This document shows positions 46,689 to 57,201 of a DNA stretch of 64,000 bases, in pieces (the first letter of the stretch is position 1; each line of letters starts with the position of its first letter). Source of the DNA: Macrocystis pyrifera (lineage: Eukaryota > Sar > Phaeophyceae > Laminariales > Laminariaceae); contig JASSKH010000006.1 of assembly GCA_031763025.1 (NCBI GenBank), forward strand, positions 7,747,691 to 7,811,690. Reading direction: 5' to 3'. The position numbers and the translations under genes were made by a program. The notes under the pieces were generated by a model, which had not been told where the DNA came from, did not search any database, and was given only the letters and a program-made list of their open reading frames with translations.

Positions 46689-47021
46689 GCGCCCCCGGTG
46701 GCTTGGTAGGTGGTCCGCGTGCCTATCAAGATCAATTTCGTGGGTTCAAATCTCACCGAGTGCATGCTCGTAGGGACTTTTTCTTGCATAAAAAATTGAT
46801 AAGCGGAAAGCGCGAGAGCGTGAGTTAGCTACATTCGATGAAAATCGACGAGCAGTGGGAATGTTGAACCCTATGCGCGACAAAAAATAAAGGCACGTAC
46901 CGGGGGGGAGAAGGGACGACACCTGTGACCATGGCTTGTCCAGAAGATCGTCGAGGGTAAAACCCCCTATTATACGAGTGGGCTGGAAAGTAAAAGTGAT
47001 GATGAAAAAAAAAAAAAAAAA
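46689..47021 (+). mobile_element. tRNA-derived SINE
   Basis: Begins after ATGTGCCG (46681-46688) and ends in an A19 tail just before a second ATGTGCCG (47022-47029). The head has an A box (TGGCTTGGTAGG) and a B box (GGTTCAAATCTC) about 40 bases apart, as in tRNA. The body is unrelated to the other SINE here. The left arm of the same fold-back element (43963-43971, opposite strand) has the site uninterrupted. Confidence 0.88.
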
Positions 47022-47108
47022 ATGTGCCGCGAACGTGACGCGGTGTCGCAACTAAGCGACACCGTGTCGTGTCGTAAATAAGAAATTACGACAACGGTGT
47101 CGCAAATA

Positions 47109-49013
47109 GCAATACTCCTCATAAAATATCAAAATATACGTACTTGCACCTGGTACCAATGTATTCCGTACATTTTCAGGTACTTGTACAAGTATGATGC
47201 AAAATGCAAACCGTGGTAGGATATGTGATCGTCCAAAAAAAAAAAAAAAAAAAAAAAAAAAGCGCATATTATACCCAGTCTTTCAAGTGGAATATAGTCG
47301 GCCGGATCAGGTCAGAGGACCTGAGAATTGATCTCGCGTCGCTTTAGATCGGACCACCACAGCCTCGCACGATAGTGCGATGTGCCAGTACGACCACGAC
47401 TGCTTCGATGCGCCGTGTACGATTGCCAATTTATCCCTTCTAAACCTGAAAAAAAAAATGAAAATACATACACCTTGTACGTACTACGATACAACAGCAG
47501 CACTTCTGAGCAGGATCATGACACGTACGACTTTCATCGGACGAAAAAAATCATTGATTGAGAGTGTCTTGACAAACCCCGCGTGCTGTACCGTGCCACT
47601 GAGAACAAACTCACAACATAGTGGCCTGGCTGCACACGTACACAGATACAGCACAACCCCGATACGCCTACTACCTGCGTAGAGCAGTTCTTGTAATGAT
47701 ACCGACACACAGAGAAGGATGAAAACATTCGTCGTTTCGTATTATAGTTTAATTGCCTCGTTCTCGCTTGCCTTTGCTTGCGCCCATGACCACGGAAACC
47801 GTCCACAGAACGATTGCCTCTGCCAGGCTGGATAGACAGGATGCGACTATAAGAAGAACCAGTTGAAGGATGGGGGCAGCCAAGCGCAGACATCCCCTAT
47901 GGAAAAATGAAGATGAGCTCGCCCACGATTTCGGGGAGTTTCCGATAAAATTGCGGCATTTTTGGCACCCGGCGAGACGGCGAGACTGTCAGGTTTTTGC
48001 GAAACGTCTAAACCTGCAGCAGCAGCAGCAGCACGAGTAGCCGGGAAGTTGGTTGATTTGCCTACGTGCGTGTGTATGGACAACGCTGCTATATACGTGC
48101 ATTGTCATCACGTTACCGTGTGACGCCTGCATCGGGAGTATGCCGATGCTTATCTTCGGAGGGCTCATCAGAACATCGAGAGCAAAACAGTCTATCGATA
48201 CTCGTGTTACCAGTGTTTTACAGAAGAAGTATTTTTGTACCTGGTACAGCAGTGTAGTACCACTGCTGTACTTTGCAGCATCAATCAAGACCACGCGCGG
48301 TAAAAGTCGGGACGGGAACGACACGGTACGGGAACGGGACAACCATGTGATGTTTCGTTCCCGTCCGCGAATTCCCGACCCGCCTCATCCTTGATCTTAT
48401 GTTCCCGCCGTCTAGGTACTATCCCGCCGTACACCGGAACGTGTCTTGTCCACGTCCCAACTGTTTGTCATCCTATTAGTGTTGTATGCCCTTTATGAAT
48501 ATTAATCGTTGCCATCCCATCTCGACGTTCGCGCACAGTTAGTTTCTCCCATCCCGCATTTCACACCTACGGTACACACAAGAACCTATATATTTACTTA
48601 TTTTTGCTAACAATATTAATATTTGGTCCTACAGCACTAGTAGTATATACTATGGTCCCCCGTAATGCTGGCGGGGCGCTGGGGCAGTTTTTTTTTTTTT
48701 CCGAGTACGAGTAGTGTATACCCTGGTATATTTTTTCCAGGTCGTTCGATTCAAAATGTGTTGTCGTCTACCACACGAACTGTATTTTTTTTAGACCCAC
48801 GTAATTTGAAGCCAGTACTCGTCGCCCAACGCTCGGATCGACATGAACCAACCACAAGCCTGATATCGGAACCAATCCATCACAAGCCTGTCACATTAGC
48901 GCCTGTTGTCGTTTAATAATATTCTGGTTATCACCTCCAAAGAAAGTATACACAACAGCGGTTCTGATATCCTCCATCATGTGTTGACAATGGGTGGTGG
49001 GCTTTTTGTCCAA
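47109..49013. other. No recognisable gene
   Basis: A29 run at 47236-47261, a CAGCAG run at 48017-48033, TCCCG-type words at 48300-48440. Minus frames at 47534-47893 and 47847-48083 are open without a motif. The copy-B block starts at 49014. Confidence 0.55.
48566..48665. mobile_element. TA-flanked MITE family, left-truncated copy
   Basis: Starts inside the element at ACCTACGGTACACACA and keeps the right terminus (TATGGTCCCCCGTAA). Confidence 0.7.
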
Positions 49014-49134
49014 GCCCTTTCCCACTCGACGTCTAGTCGAGCACTATCGAGTCCCCCGTTAACCCCCTCGCGATACGTAGCATCCACCGCTATACCAGGT
49101 ACCAGGCGCATTCAAGTACACCTCCATACGATAA

Positions 49135-49506
49135 AATGGCATTGATTCCGTTCTCGTTATTAATAATCGAGAACTACGAGTACAAGTTGGGTACGAGTAT
49201 CCTGCGGTATTTCCCTTTCGCCCGGCTGAAATATACGTCGACTTTGAGATAGTGACACGAACTCCATTTTTCAATCGGGTGATTTACTTTTTGCAAACGA
49301 ACGCGGACCGGGACCCCTCGCCGAGCCCAGTGCTCGGAATCCCGCGGCACACGTTAAACCACGCCGCTTCTGCTGCTTCTGCAGACGACGCATGCCGAGG
49401 TCTACCCCCAGCGGTTGCTGATGTCCTCTATCGTCTTGGCGGGCCTTTAGTCGAACTTTCAACATTCCTGTTTTTGAGACGCTGCGAGTGCGACTACTAC
49501 GAATGA
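49135..49506 (+). CDS. Short conserved open frame, copy B
   Basis: The frame is open from the TAA at 49132 to the TGA at 49504-49506, about 123 codons, without an ATG. The part from about 49297 matches copy A with a strong silent bias (9 synonymous, 4 conservative replacements, one extra Ala codon). The part before it is open here but shows only replacements against copy A, so the constrained exon or domain probably begins near 49297. No recognised family. The antisense frame (49271-49465) changes almost only by replacement and is rejected. Confidence 0.5.
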   Translation, partial: NGIDSVLVINNRELRVQVGYEYPAVFPFRPAEIYVDFEIVTRTPFFNRVIYFLQTNADRDPSPSPVLGIPRHTLNHAASAASADDACRGLPPAVADVLYRLGGPLVELSTFLFLRRCECDYYE

Positions 49507-49748
49507 TATTTACACGGTAATCCCATCCATAGCACCCCTTTGGATCTCAGCGGGGTAGAGTGTATTCTCGTATAATACCTTTTTTGGATGTAGCCTAGAG
49601 CGTTCCAAGTCGGACTGGAACATGTACGGTACCAGATAAATATTCCCACTTTTGATATACGTATCAGGTATTTTAGACGCTGTGAGTGCGACTGCTGCGA
49701 ATGGTATCCGTACAGTATTCATGGCATATTTGTGTGGGTCTCAGGGGT

Positions 49749-50212
49749 TGTTCGTTTATAAAGGGTAGACCACTCAGCTACGAAGTCACCGCTGACTGAG
49801 TAGTTCAGTGGTCTAACCTTTCTCTATAAACGGATAAAAGAAGTCCGGGGTTCGGGTCCCGCCATACTACGTATTTCCGCTTTTTCTGGGGTGGGTAGGA
49901 AAAGGGAAATCAAGTGGAGATAGCCTCGATAAAAGAACACTCGACCAGAGGATCGAAAGTGGAGTGAACCACTCGAGTAAAAGAACGCACGACTAGGGAG
50001 GGGGACAATATGAAGGAAAAAACAGGCGCTGATTAGGGGCTTGATCAACCCCGGAGGATGTTATCGGTGGGAGGCCGTATCGAGCCCAACGGTACTTCTG
50101 TCGTTCGTTTATAAAGGATAGACCATGAGCTTCTCAGTCAGACCACTGAGCTACTCACTGACAGTCAGCGGCTGACTGAGAAGCTCAGTGGTCTATCCTT
50201 TATAAACGAACA
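49749..50212. mobile_element. 464-bp element with inverted ends, only in copy B
   Basis: Starts TGTTCGTTTATAAAGG and ends CCTTTATAAACGAACA, flanked by GGGGT at 49744-49748 and 50213-50217. Copy A has a single GGGGT (728-732). Each end continues into a palindromic arm containing TAGACCACT / CTCAGTGGTCTA. At the left the arm leads into a tRNA-like stretch: TAGTTCAGTGGTCTAACC as A box / D arm and GGGGTTCGGGTCCCG as B box / T arm (49848-49865). A TIR element with 5-bp target and built-in tRNA-like sequence is unusual. Confidence 0.85.
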
Positions 50213-50855
50213 GGGGTGTGGAGCATACTCGCACCGTTCGGAAGTAGCCCTAGACCAAGTACTGATTTTCCTGGCACCGTTTGGCCGATGAATCGGCAGA
50301 CAAAAGGTCTGTCTGTTCAATGACACTACGGTGCGCTACGTATGCGAGTAAGGTCTTTTCGTTCTACTTTGAAGCATGATACGAGTATGCGCATCTCATC
50401 GATTTACTTTGAACAAGTGGCATCTACAGTAGTACATTAATTTCCAAGCTATAGTCTACTACAACTACCCATCGACCCCGAGCACACCCAGATACCCAGT
50501 GCACACATAAACTTCCCTTTGCATCAACCATCTTCATTCAGACGAAACGTCCCAGGCCGTCGGGGTTAGGGTTACTATTAATATTGTATACAGTTCACAG
50601 TATCGGATACTGTATCGACAAAAAAACACACCTACTCCTGGGAAGCAGGCAGGGGACTCCCTTTCGCTCCCCTGGTCATATTTCCATATGAAACTTTGAA
50701 CTCGCGTGGCAACCACCGGAGCCGAAGCCACCATATCTTAGACTTCCTGTATTATATTCATTTTACTATGCTGGTCATCCGACAATGTGTAGCATACATT
50801 TTTCAAAGTGGATCATTCACAAGCATTAATACATCTATGTTTAAATGCTATCCAT

Positions 50856-50923
50856 GTGTGATATGAGTGAAGTACTCATGGGCTATATATCTATAGCCCC
50901 ATGAGTACTTCACTCATATCACA
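50856..50923. repeat. Head-to-head hairpin of repeat ends, copy B
   Basis: TGTGATATGAGTGAAGTACT on the left and its near-perfect inverse on the right, separated by TATATATCTATAG. Equivalent to 1362-1433. Confidence 0.8.
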
Positions 50924-51709
50924 TTGCGCCGACCCCTGTTTCAGACGGTCATCGAACTAGGATTCTCTCGACTTTTCAGCTCACCCGTGTTTCTTCCATG
51001 TTTGCTAAGTAGGGTCCAAGTAGCATTGTCGCCCTGGACGACCGCAGTGTTATCGGCCATAATGATCCTGACAGGATCGATTCCTCCTGACCTGTGTCCA
51101 GCTTTTGGTCAGTTTCCTGGTTCGATGGTATTCGTTTGCTCTTTTCCTTCTTTTCCTTTCTTTTTGTTCGGTGTCCGGCGCGCCCCTCTGCTCTCTGGCA
51201 AAGGACACTACCTTTGATGTCGCCCTTGTTGGTCGAGTTGCACACGCTAGTGTTTTAGCCCCGCGCTATCTACCACCTTGAAAATTGTACGCAATAGGCC
51301 CCGATCTGTTGTTTCTTGGGGGTGGGGGGCCGTGATAATTGTTTCTGTCGCCACCTGGCGTGGGCGAGGGCAGAGTCAGCAACGATCGAGCGGTGTTGAC
51401 CGTAGCCCTCGTGTTCGCGGGGGAATTGCTCGGCAAAGCCGCGGTACCGGGAGGGCCCACGCGGGAGAGGCCCTACCTTCCAACGTTTGGAGGACAGGGG
51501 AACACTCGCTAGGGCATGCCACGCCTGGAGTCCGTATCCACGCGTGGTGTTTTGTCTTATTCCGACGTGTGGGGGAATCTATAGCCTCATTTCCTTTGTT
51601 TCGAATAGCCGCATCTTCGACCACCTTTTCCTGGTCGTTTGGGAGGAGCTTTGTCATTACCCTTCGACCATCTTGTGGTCTGCATACACGACTATTCAGG
51701 GTGGGCTAA

Positions 51710-52213
51710 TGTGCTATGAGTGAAGTACTCATGGGATATAGATATAGATAACATAGTCTGGAGTATTGTGGTCTCAAGACTACGGGAACAATCCCAAGAA
51801 CGGATTATCCCGTCGGATATTGCGTTATTATAGTCGGGAGTAACGTTCTTTTAGGAATGGTCTCTATGGCGGATATCCCGTTAGACGAGAGTAATGTTCC
51901 ATAACGGAGATAGGACCATAAAATGATAAGTTTCTAAAATTATTAGTAGAAGAACGATCGGTGTTAGCCATAGGAAAGTTCGGTGGGAGTACATCAGATA
52001 AGAGGAATTTAGGAGAGCTTGTGGCGTGTGGTGGGACGAGTATATCTGGGTGTCGAGTCCCTCCCCCCTACCTCTGACTTCTCTACCAGAGCACCTCCTC
52101 AGCTCTCGCCATCAATAAAGAAGATCTAAATAAGAGGAAGCGAAGCACTGCTTCCCAGCTGCCAGATACACCTGCGTCCCTTACCCTTACCCTACCTCGG
52201 CCATCTCTTTACA
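51710..52213 (+). repeat. LTR-like dispersed repeat, unit 4
   Basis: Copy-B equivalent of unit 1, with the same TATA-like and AATAAAG positions; it ends CTCTTTACA. Confidence 0.5.
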
Positions 52214-54892
52214 CATACCTAAATTTACAACGCGGCTGACGGCCTTCAGCTTTTTGGATTTATAGGCGTGGTCTACCATTTTTTTGTGTTGTCGTATACC
52301 GGTGAATTTTAACCCACCCTGTATCTCCAGTGTTATTATGCACGGATGCCTGTATGCCGGGTTATCAAGAGTTCGGCGTTCTGAAGGCATCATAATTTTG
52401 GCTACCGAGAAGAGAATTCGTCCCTTTGAATATAAGCTTTGTGCTAGGGTTGTCAACGTCGTTTTCTCTCATTTGATACCGGGATAAATCTGGCCGCCTT
52501 GGTCAGAAGGGTGGCACCCGCCTTAGTCAGGGTAGATTAGAGGAGCCAGGTTTATCACGCCAAGTCTTTTCTTCTTATGGGGGAGACAAGTAGAAGGGAG
52601 CGCCTAATGATTTTTAATAGTACTGGTACATGAGGACAACATTATTAGTAAAACAACACACATTGATGGACAGCGCGGGTTTTTGGTACATGCTTCTTAG
52701 GGAGTGCCAAGGAGGGAGTTGGTCGTTTTGTGGTGGGTGAGATAGAGGGATGTTGGTTGTGGCAGTGTTCATGGGCGTCACATCGGTTTTGATTTGTCGT
52801 ATGATACTGCTGGGCTTTTGTTCTGGAGAGTCATTTGCTTTCTTCTGTTCCTTAGTCTTTTTTTAAGCAACACTGCACGTTGTCGAATGGCAAGCATAAT
52901 AATAATAATGAATTGTGACAGTATTGCAGGGACCTACACACACGCGTCTTCGTAACTAACTGCTTCATCGTGGCCCCGCCGCCATGGGGATGGGGGGGGG
53001 GGCACATCTTCCCCAGTATATAATATTATCCTTTTTGGCGACGAGGGAGAAAAACACGCCATCATAACACTGCTGTGGCGGCCAATTGTCAAGGTTCGCT
53101 TCATTGGCTTTTCAGCCGCACGAACATTGTACCGTAGTTTATAGTGTATATCTGGTACATGGTACATATGAAATGTCACAGCAGTAGTACGTATATACTG
53201 GTCGCGCAGTGGTATGTACTACTATTAATACTGCTGTTTGTAGCGCGCAACTGTGAGGGAGATATAGGGGTAAACGACCGATCGATTACCCAGCCCAGGG
53301 TAATCCTTATGGCACAACGTAGCAGATAATCATATGAACATAGTAGTATCAATAGTATGAATAGCACCTGTACGAAGTGATGCACGTATATACGAGTATT
53401 ATATATAGTAAAACCTTGGCAACCGGCGAAGATGTGGACACGTTTTTTACGTGTTTGACCTTGGTTTGCACTCTTTTCGAAAAAGTTTTTCGGAGGCGGT
53501 CGCGGGGTGTGAAACGGCAAAAAAAACGGTTGAATACTACTGCTGTAAAACATGAATAGCCCAAAGGCCATGGATCCACTATATATCGATATAGCAGCAG
53601 TACATGCACGCAACCCAGGGCTGCTGCTGCTGTTGCCTACAGTCAGTATGTACCCGTTATAGGATTGTTGGATTAGACTGACACTTCGGGCTCCGGGCAT
53701 CTACCATCATACAGCTACGCAGCCGGCCCACTACTGCAACGACGAGACATACTATGCAGGAGCCACGGGAGCCGCCCGAAAACGACCAGCGGCTAGAGTG
53801 AGATCAGCACACGCCCTTCGCTTGCTTTTTTGTCTGCGCGTCGCGCTACCTGTGCTACAAGTGGTCGTCTCATCTCAAAGCACGCAGTGCTTCTTGTCAT
53901 GATACGCTGTCTCACCGTTGTCTTGCAAGGCGTGTGCATCAATTGTGTGTATACGACGCGGGTTCTTTATCTGCCCCTCACCCCTTCGCCGCGTGGGTGC
54001 AGCGGCCTACATCATGCGCAGCAGTAGTATTGCAGTTTTTTTCACACAACCTAACCGTACCCATGCGAATTATACATCTGGGCGCTCTCAGTTTTGTTTC
54101 CGGCCCGCCCGTCCTCCCTACAATGCCTACCCGATGCTCTGCCCCGCCCTTCCTTGGTCTCCCTCTGCTTATATTTACTCCAACGTTCTTGGTGCGCCAT
54201 GGGCCCGGGCTATACCCAATATTGTAGTCAACATGTTTTAGAGGTGAGTGGGCTACCCTCCGAGAATAGAGCCCGCAGGCTGCAGCTTCTTTTTGGCAAG
54301 ACAAGTCTGCGCTTGGTGCGGCGCGATGGACTACTATTAATACTATTGATACTACTGCTGCATCCCGATTGGTTTCGAAATTGAAAATCCCCAAATCTGT
54401 ACCTATTATGTTGGTATTATATTGTACGTACTTCGGTACTATTAATAACTATAATATCATACCAGTACCAGATATTTATTCTACACGTGTAACACGTGCT
54501 GCTGTAGACTACAAGAACAACAGCAGTCCTTGGTGTTGTCGTCTGTGTTTTGGGTGTTCGGGGGTAGTTGGCACCCAGGTATTTTCTACTTTCTCCCTAT
54601 CCAATCGAGAGAGCAGCGCACTGTTAACTTTCGCACCGCTCTATATACTTTTCAAGTACGTATACAAAAAAAAACAGCTGTGACTCGACTGTGAGATCGA
54701 CGATTTCGTCGAAACTATCTTTGCTGATTAATAGCTGTGTGTGATTCTTCGATCGCAGGTACCATATGTACTACGTACGTATGCGGGGGTTTTAAATGGC
54801 CTCGTGCAGGAAACACGCAACCCGTATCAGGTATATATTTGAGGAACACAAAATCTGAAGTTACTGAATTCGAGGAGTGGGTGTCGTTATAA

Positions 54893-54983
54893 TGAATTCC
54901 CTTGGATGGGTACTCGATCGGTTTTTCATCCCCATAGCCCAGTAGGCAATACCATCTCATTTATTTGACGTCGTCGAGGACAC

Positions 54984-55020
<37 letters not shown>

Positions 55021-55215
55021 CCTCCGGCGGATTGGTAAAAATAAAGCTTAACCTCACCACACTTCCACGTTCCCAATTTCGTGTCGTGTGTCAATTTAGC
55101 CCAGTTGGGCACGTTGACCCGACCTGACCCCCGAGAGGAGCAGGTGCGGTGGAGATAGCAACCCGGGAAAGTCATCTCTCCCGGACACGAGTTCGAATCT
55201 CACTCCCAGAACGTT
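54893..55215 (+). repeat. tRNA-derived SINE remnant, copy B, split by an insertion
   Basis: The A-box half (ATAGCCCAGTAGGCAATACC, 54940-54959) and the B-box half (GAGTTCGAATCTCAC, 55190-55204) are separated by the 193-bp retroposon at 54990-55182. The B half pairs better here (GAG/CTC around TTCGAAT) than in copy A. Confidence 0.65.
54990..55182 (-). mobile_element. 193-bp poly(A) retroposon, only in copy B
   Basis: The plus strand shows a run of about 30 T (54988-55018) followed by about 165 bases. Flanks GGACACGAGTT at 54979-54989 and 55183-55193 are an 11-bp direct duplication, and copy A lacks the insert. This is target-primed reverse transcription of a polyadenylated RNA, inserted on the minus strand. 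The body has no clear A or B box, so it may be a 5'-truncated LINE tail or another RNA. Confidence 0.88.
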
Positions 55216-55411
55216 TCTTTTATCGAAATGCTTGCGCGTGCGGTCCCCAAAGACATATCTGCTTAGTTCCCCAGGTATTGAAACGAAGCGGGCAGGTCAG
55301 CGTACGGCCGTATACGGTACCGATGCCCGAACGATCCCGCCGTTCAGAGGGAGGGACAGACAGTGTTACCCTGGGCTGGGTGATCGATCGATCTTTTACC
55401 CCTACAATAGT

Positions 55412-55565
55412 TGGTTGTGGTAGTCTTCATGTGCGTCACATCGGTTTTGTTGTATGATACTGCTGCGCTTTAGTTCTGGAGAGTTCTTCACTTTCTGTTA
55501 CTCAGTCTTTTTTGGAACAATACTACAAGTACCTTCTCAGTGAGAGTGATATTTGGCCGAATGAT
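55412..55565. repeat. Extra patch matching 3256-3390
   Basis: GTTGGTTGTGGTAGTCTTCA, CACATCGGTTTTG, GATACTGCTGCGCTTTAG and CTCAGTCTTTTTTGGAACAA match 3260-3380 and 52750-52865. Copy A has nothing here (CGTACGAGGGTCGCC continues directly). A dispersed repeat or ectopic conversion tract. Confidence 0.7.
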
Positions 55566-55792
55566 AGGAGGGTCGCCAGAATGTATTATTGGAGGTTTAT
55601 TTCTTGACTCGTTTGTGGCTCCCATCACACACTGATTACGTACGTACGGTTTTAGCTCTCCGCAGCTGTTGTTGCGTTTGCTGCTGTGGTGGTTGTATGA
55701 TCTGATAGCTGTGCGGATACGTTCCGCTCCATTTTTGCGAGATCTTTATGAGTGTTTTACTCATGGCCTTCAACATTTTTGGCACTGCTATC

Positions 55793-55794
<2 letters not shown>

Positions 55795-55826
<32 letters not shown>

Positions 55827-55832
55827 GGTCCG
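55795..55832 (+). repeat. (CTG)n microsatellite expansion
   Basis: About 12 CTG/GCT units against about 5 at the copy-A position (9549-9564). Confidence 0.85.
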
Positions 55833-56068
55833 TGCCAGTAACCACACAGCACAACTCAAGGTATGTGCTGTCCTGCTCTGTTGGGCGCTGTCGTCAACTT
55901 TTTTGCATTTTTTTTGTGTTATGTGGGATCACCATCATCATATGTATACACAAGTCCCCAGAGCTAAAACGTAAACTGTGGCTTTTACACGAACCGAATA
56001 CAAAACAAATATATACCGTTTGTTGCACGAGTTTTGAGACAGGTTGCTTGCGTCACCCTTCGGTTCTA

Positions 56069-56173
56069 TTACGGAGGACCATAGTACATAGGACCCACGG
56101 TACACACAAAAAACTATGTATTCCCCTATTTTTACTAGAAATATTTGGTCCTATTTACTATGGTCCCCCGTGA
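56069..56173. mobile_element. TA-flanked MITE, only in copy B
   Basis: Starts TTACGGAGGACCATAGTA, ends TATGGTCCCCCGTGA, with TA at 56067-56068 and 56174-56175. Copy A reads GTTCTAAAACGACTCC without it. The interior holds GGTACACACAAAAAACTA, as in the related copies at 42551 and 48566. Confidence 0.9.
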
Positions 56174-56763
56174 TAACACGACTCCGAAGGAAAATCTTGT
56201 GCTCTTGATATTTGTAACTCTGCACTCGCAAGGTTGATTTTTTTGTGTAATTAATAACGATGTTACTCTACAAAATATTCCTATTCCCCCGGCGCAGGAG
56301 GCAACTGGATGCCGCTATCTACCGAACCGTCCACACCAAGATTTGCGGCAAGGCCAAGAGACCTTTCGCCCTGCCGTCGGGTCGGTCCCTCAATCGCCGC
56401 CGCCGCCGCCGCCGCCGCCGCGGTCGGCCGCCTCTCGTGCTGCTGCTGTGGTTGAAGGTCAACCCCATCCGACGAGAAAGATATTTCCTGCATCAGGCCA
56501 AGGTAATAATTAAGTGGGACACAGCGAGCAGTTGTCAAATACCAAGCGTTGATAACATCGCGGAGCAAATTCAATCGCTCGTCGTTGTTCTTGTGGTCAA
56601 TATCCGTGGCACCGTGCAGGGATTTTCCCATGCTGGTGGGATTCCGATTCTGAACATTGACGGTGGCATGTGGAGCTCCTGTTGACGTCGCCGATAGCAA
56701 GTCCTGGCGGCATAGAACCGCGGTGAATGTCTATGGTACTACCCCCCCTCGAATGCCCTTAAC

Positions 56764-57112
56764 TCCGCACAAGGGGGGATGATTGTATCGTGTAGTGTCT
56801 ACATGGTAAGGCACCCACGAGGCAGTTTCATAGTAAACCTATTGCTGTCTCTGGAAGTGGCCACACTAGAAAATAAATCAATTTGTTGACGCTGTCATCC
56901 ATGTGCAAGGACGCCTCACAAGCGGTTCTTAATAGTAGGGTTCAGCTCACCCTTTACACGACTCGCCCAACACCTGACGGCGCCTTGCGCTTGGTGCAAG
57001 CATTGTCTTCCTGGTCGGTGAAGACCCGACGTGTTCCGTCCCGGCATTGTATGGATGCGAGGGTCTATGTTAATACGACTGCGGCCGTACATGACATCAG
57101 TAGACCCCCCCG
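56764..57112 (+). repeat. Poly-G/C family, copy in B
   Basis: Equivalent of 10389-10738; almost identical, ending in C7 before CGCGCCCC. Confidence 0.8.
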
Positions 57113-57201
57113 CGCCCCGGCTTCGGCTGCTCCAGCTTCGCGAAATCGGATGAGAGGCCTCGCGTTCGGTTTTGGCCAGCACCCACCCGAAGCGCGAAGA
57201 T

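Larger units (their letters stand above)
43880..47105. mobile_element. 3.2-kb fold-back transposon with modular long arms
   Basis: Both ends are TTGCGACACCG(G/T)TGTCGT then AATTTCTTATTTGCGAC (inverted at the right), with ATA outside each end (43877-43879, 47106-47108). The left arm (to about 44480) has three modules of about 190-215 bp and the right arm (from about 45925) has four in inverted order. Each module has repeated TTTGCGACAC, ACGGGCCAG and GAGGAGATAT phrases. Modular arms and repeated GCGACAC words suggest multiple transposase-binding sites. The superfamily is not determined; a 3-bp target would fit few known groups. Confidence 0.8.

Noticed and set aside
49790..49870. Possible tRNA gene
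   Set aside because: A- and B-box-like arms exist but no acceptor stem or proper anticodon arm, and the stretch lies inside a recent insertion.
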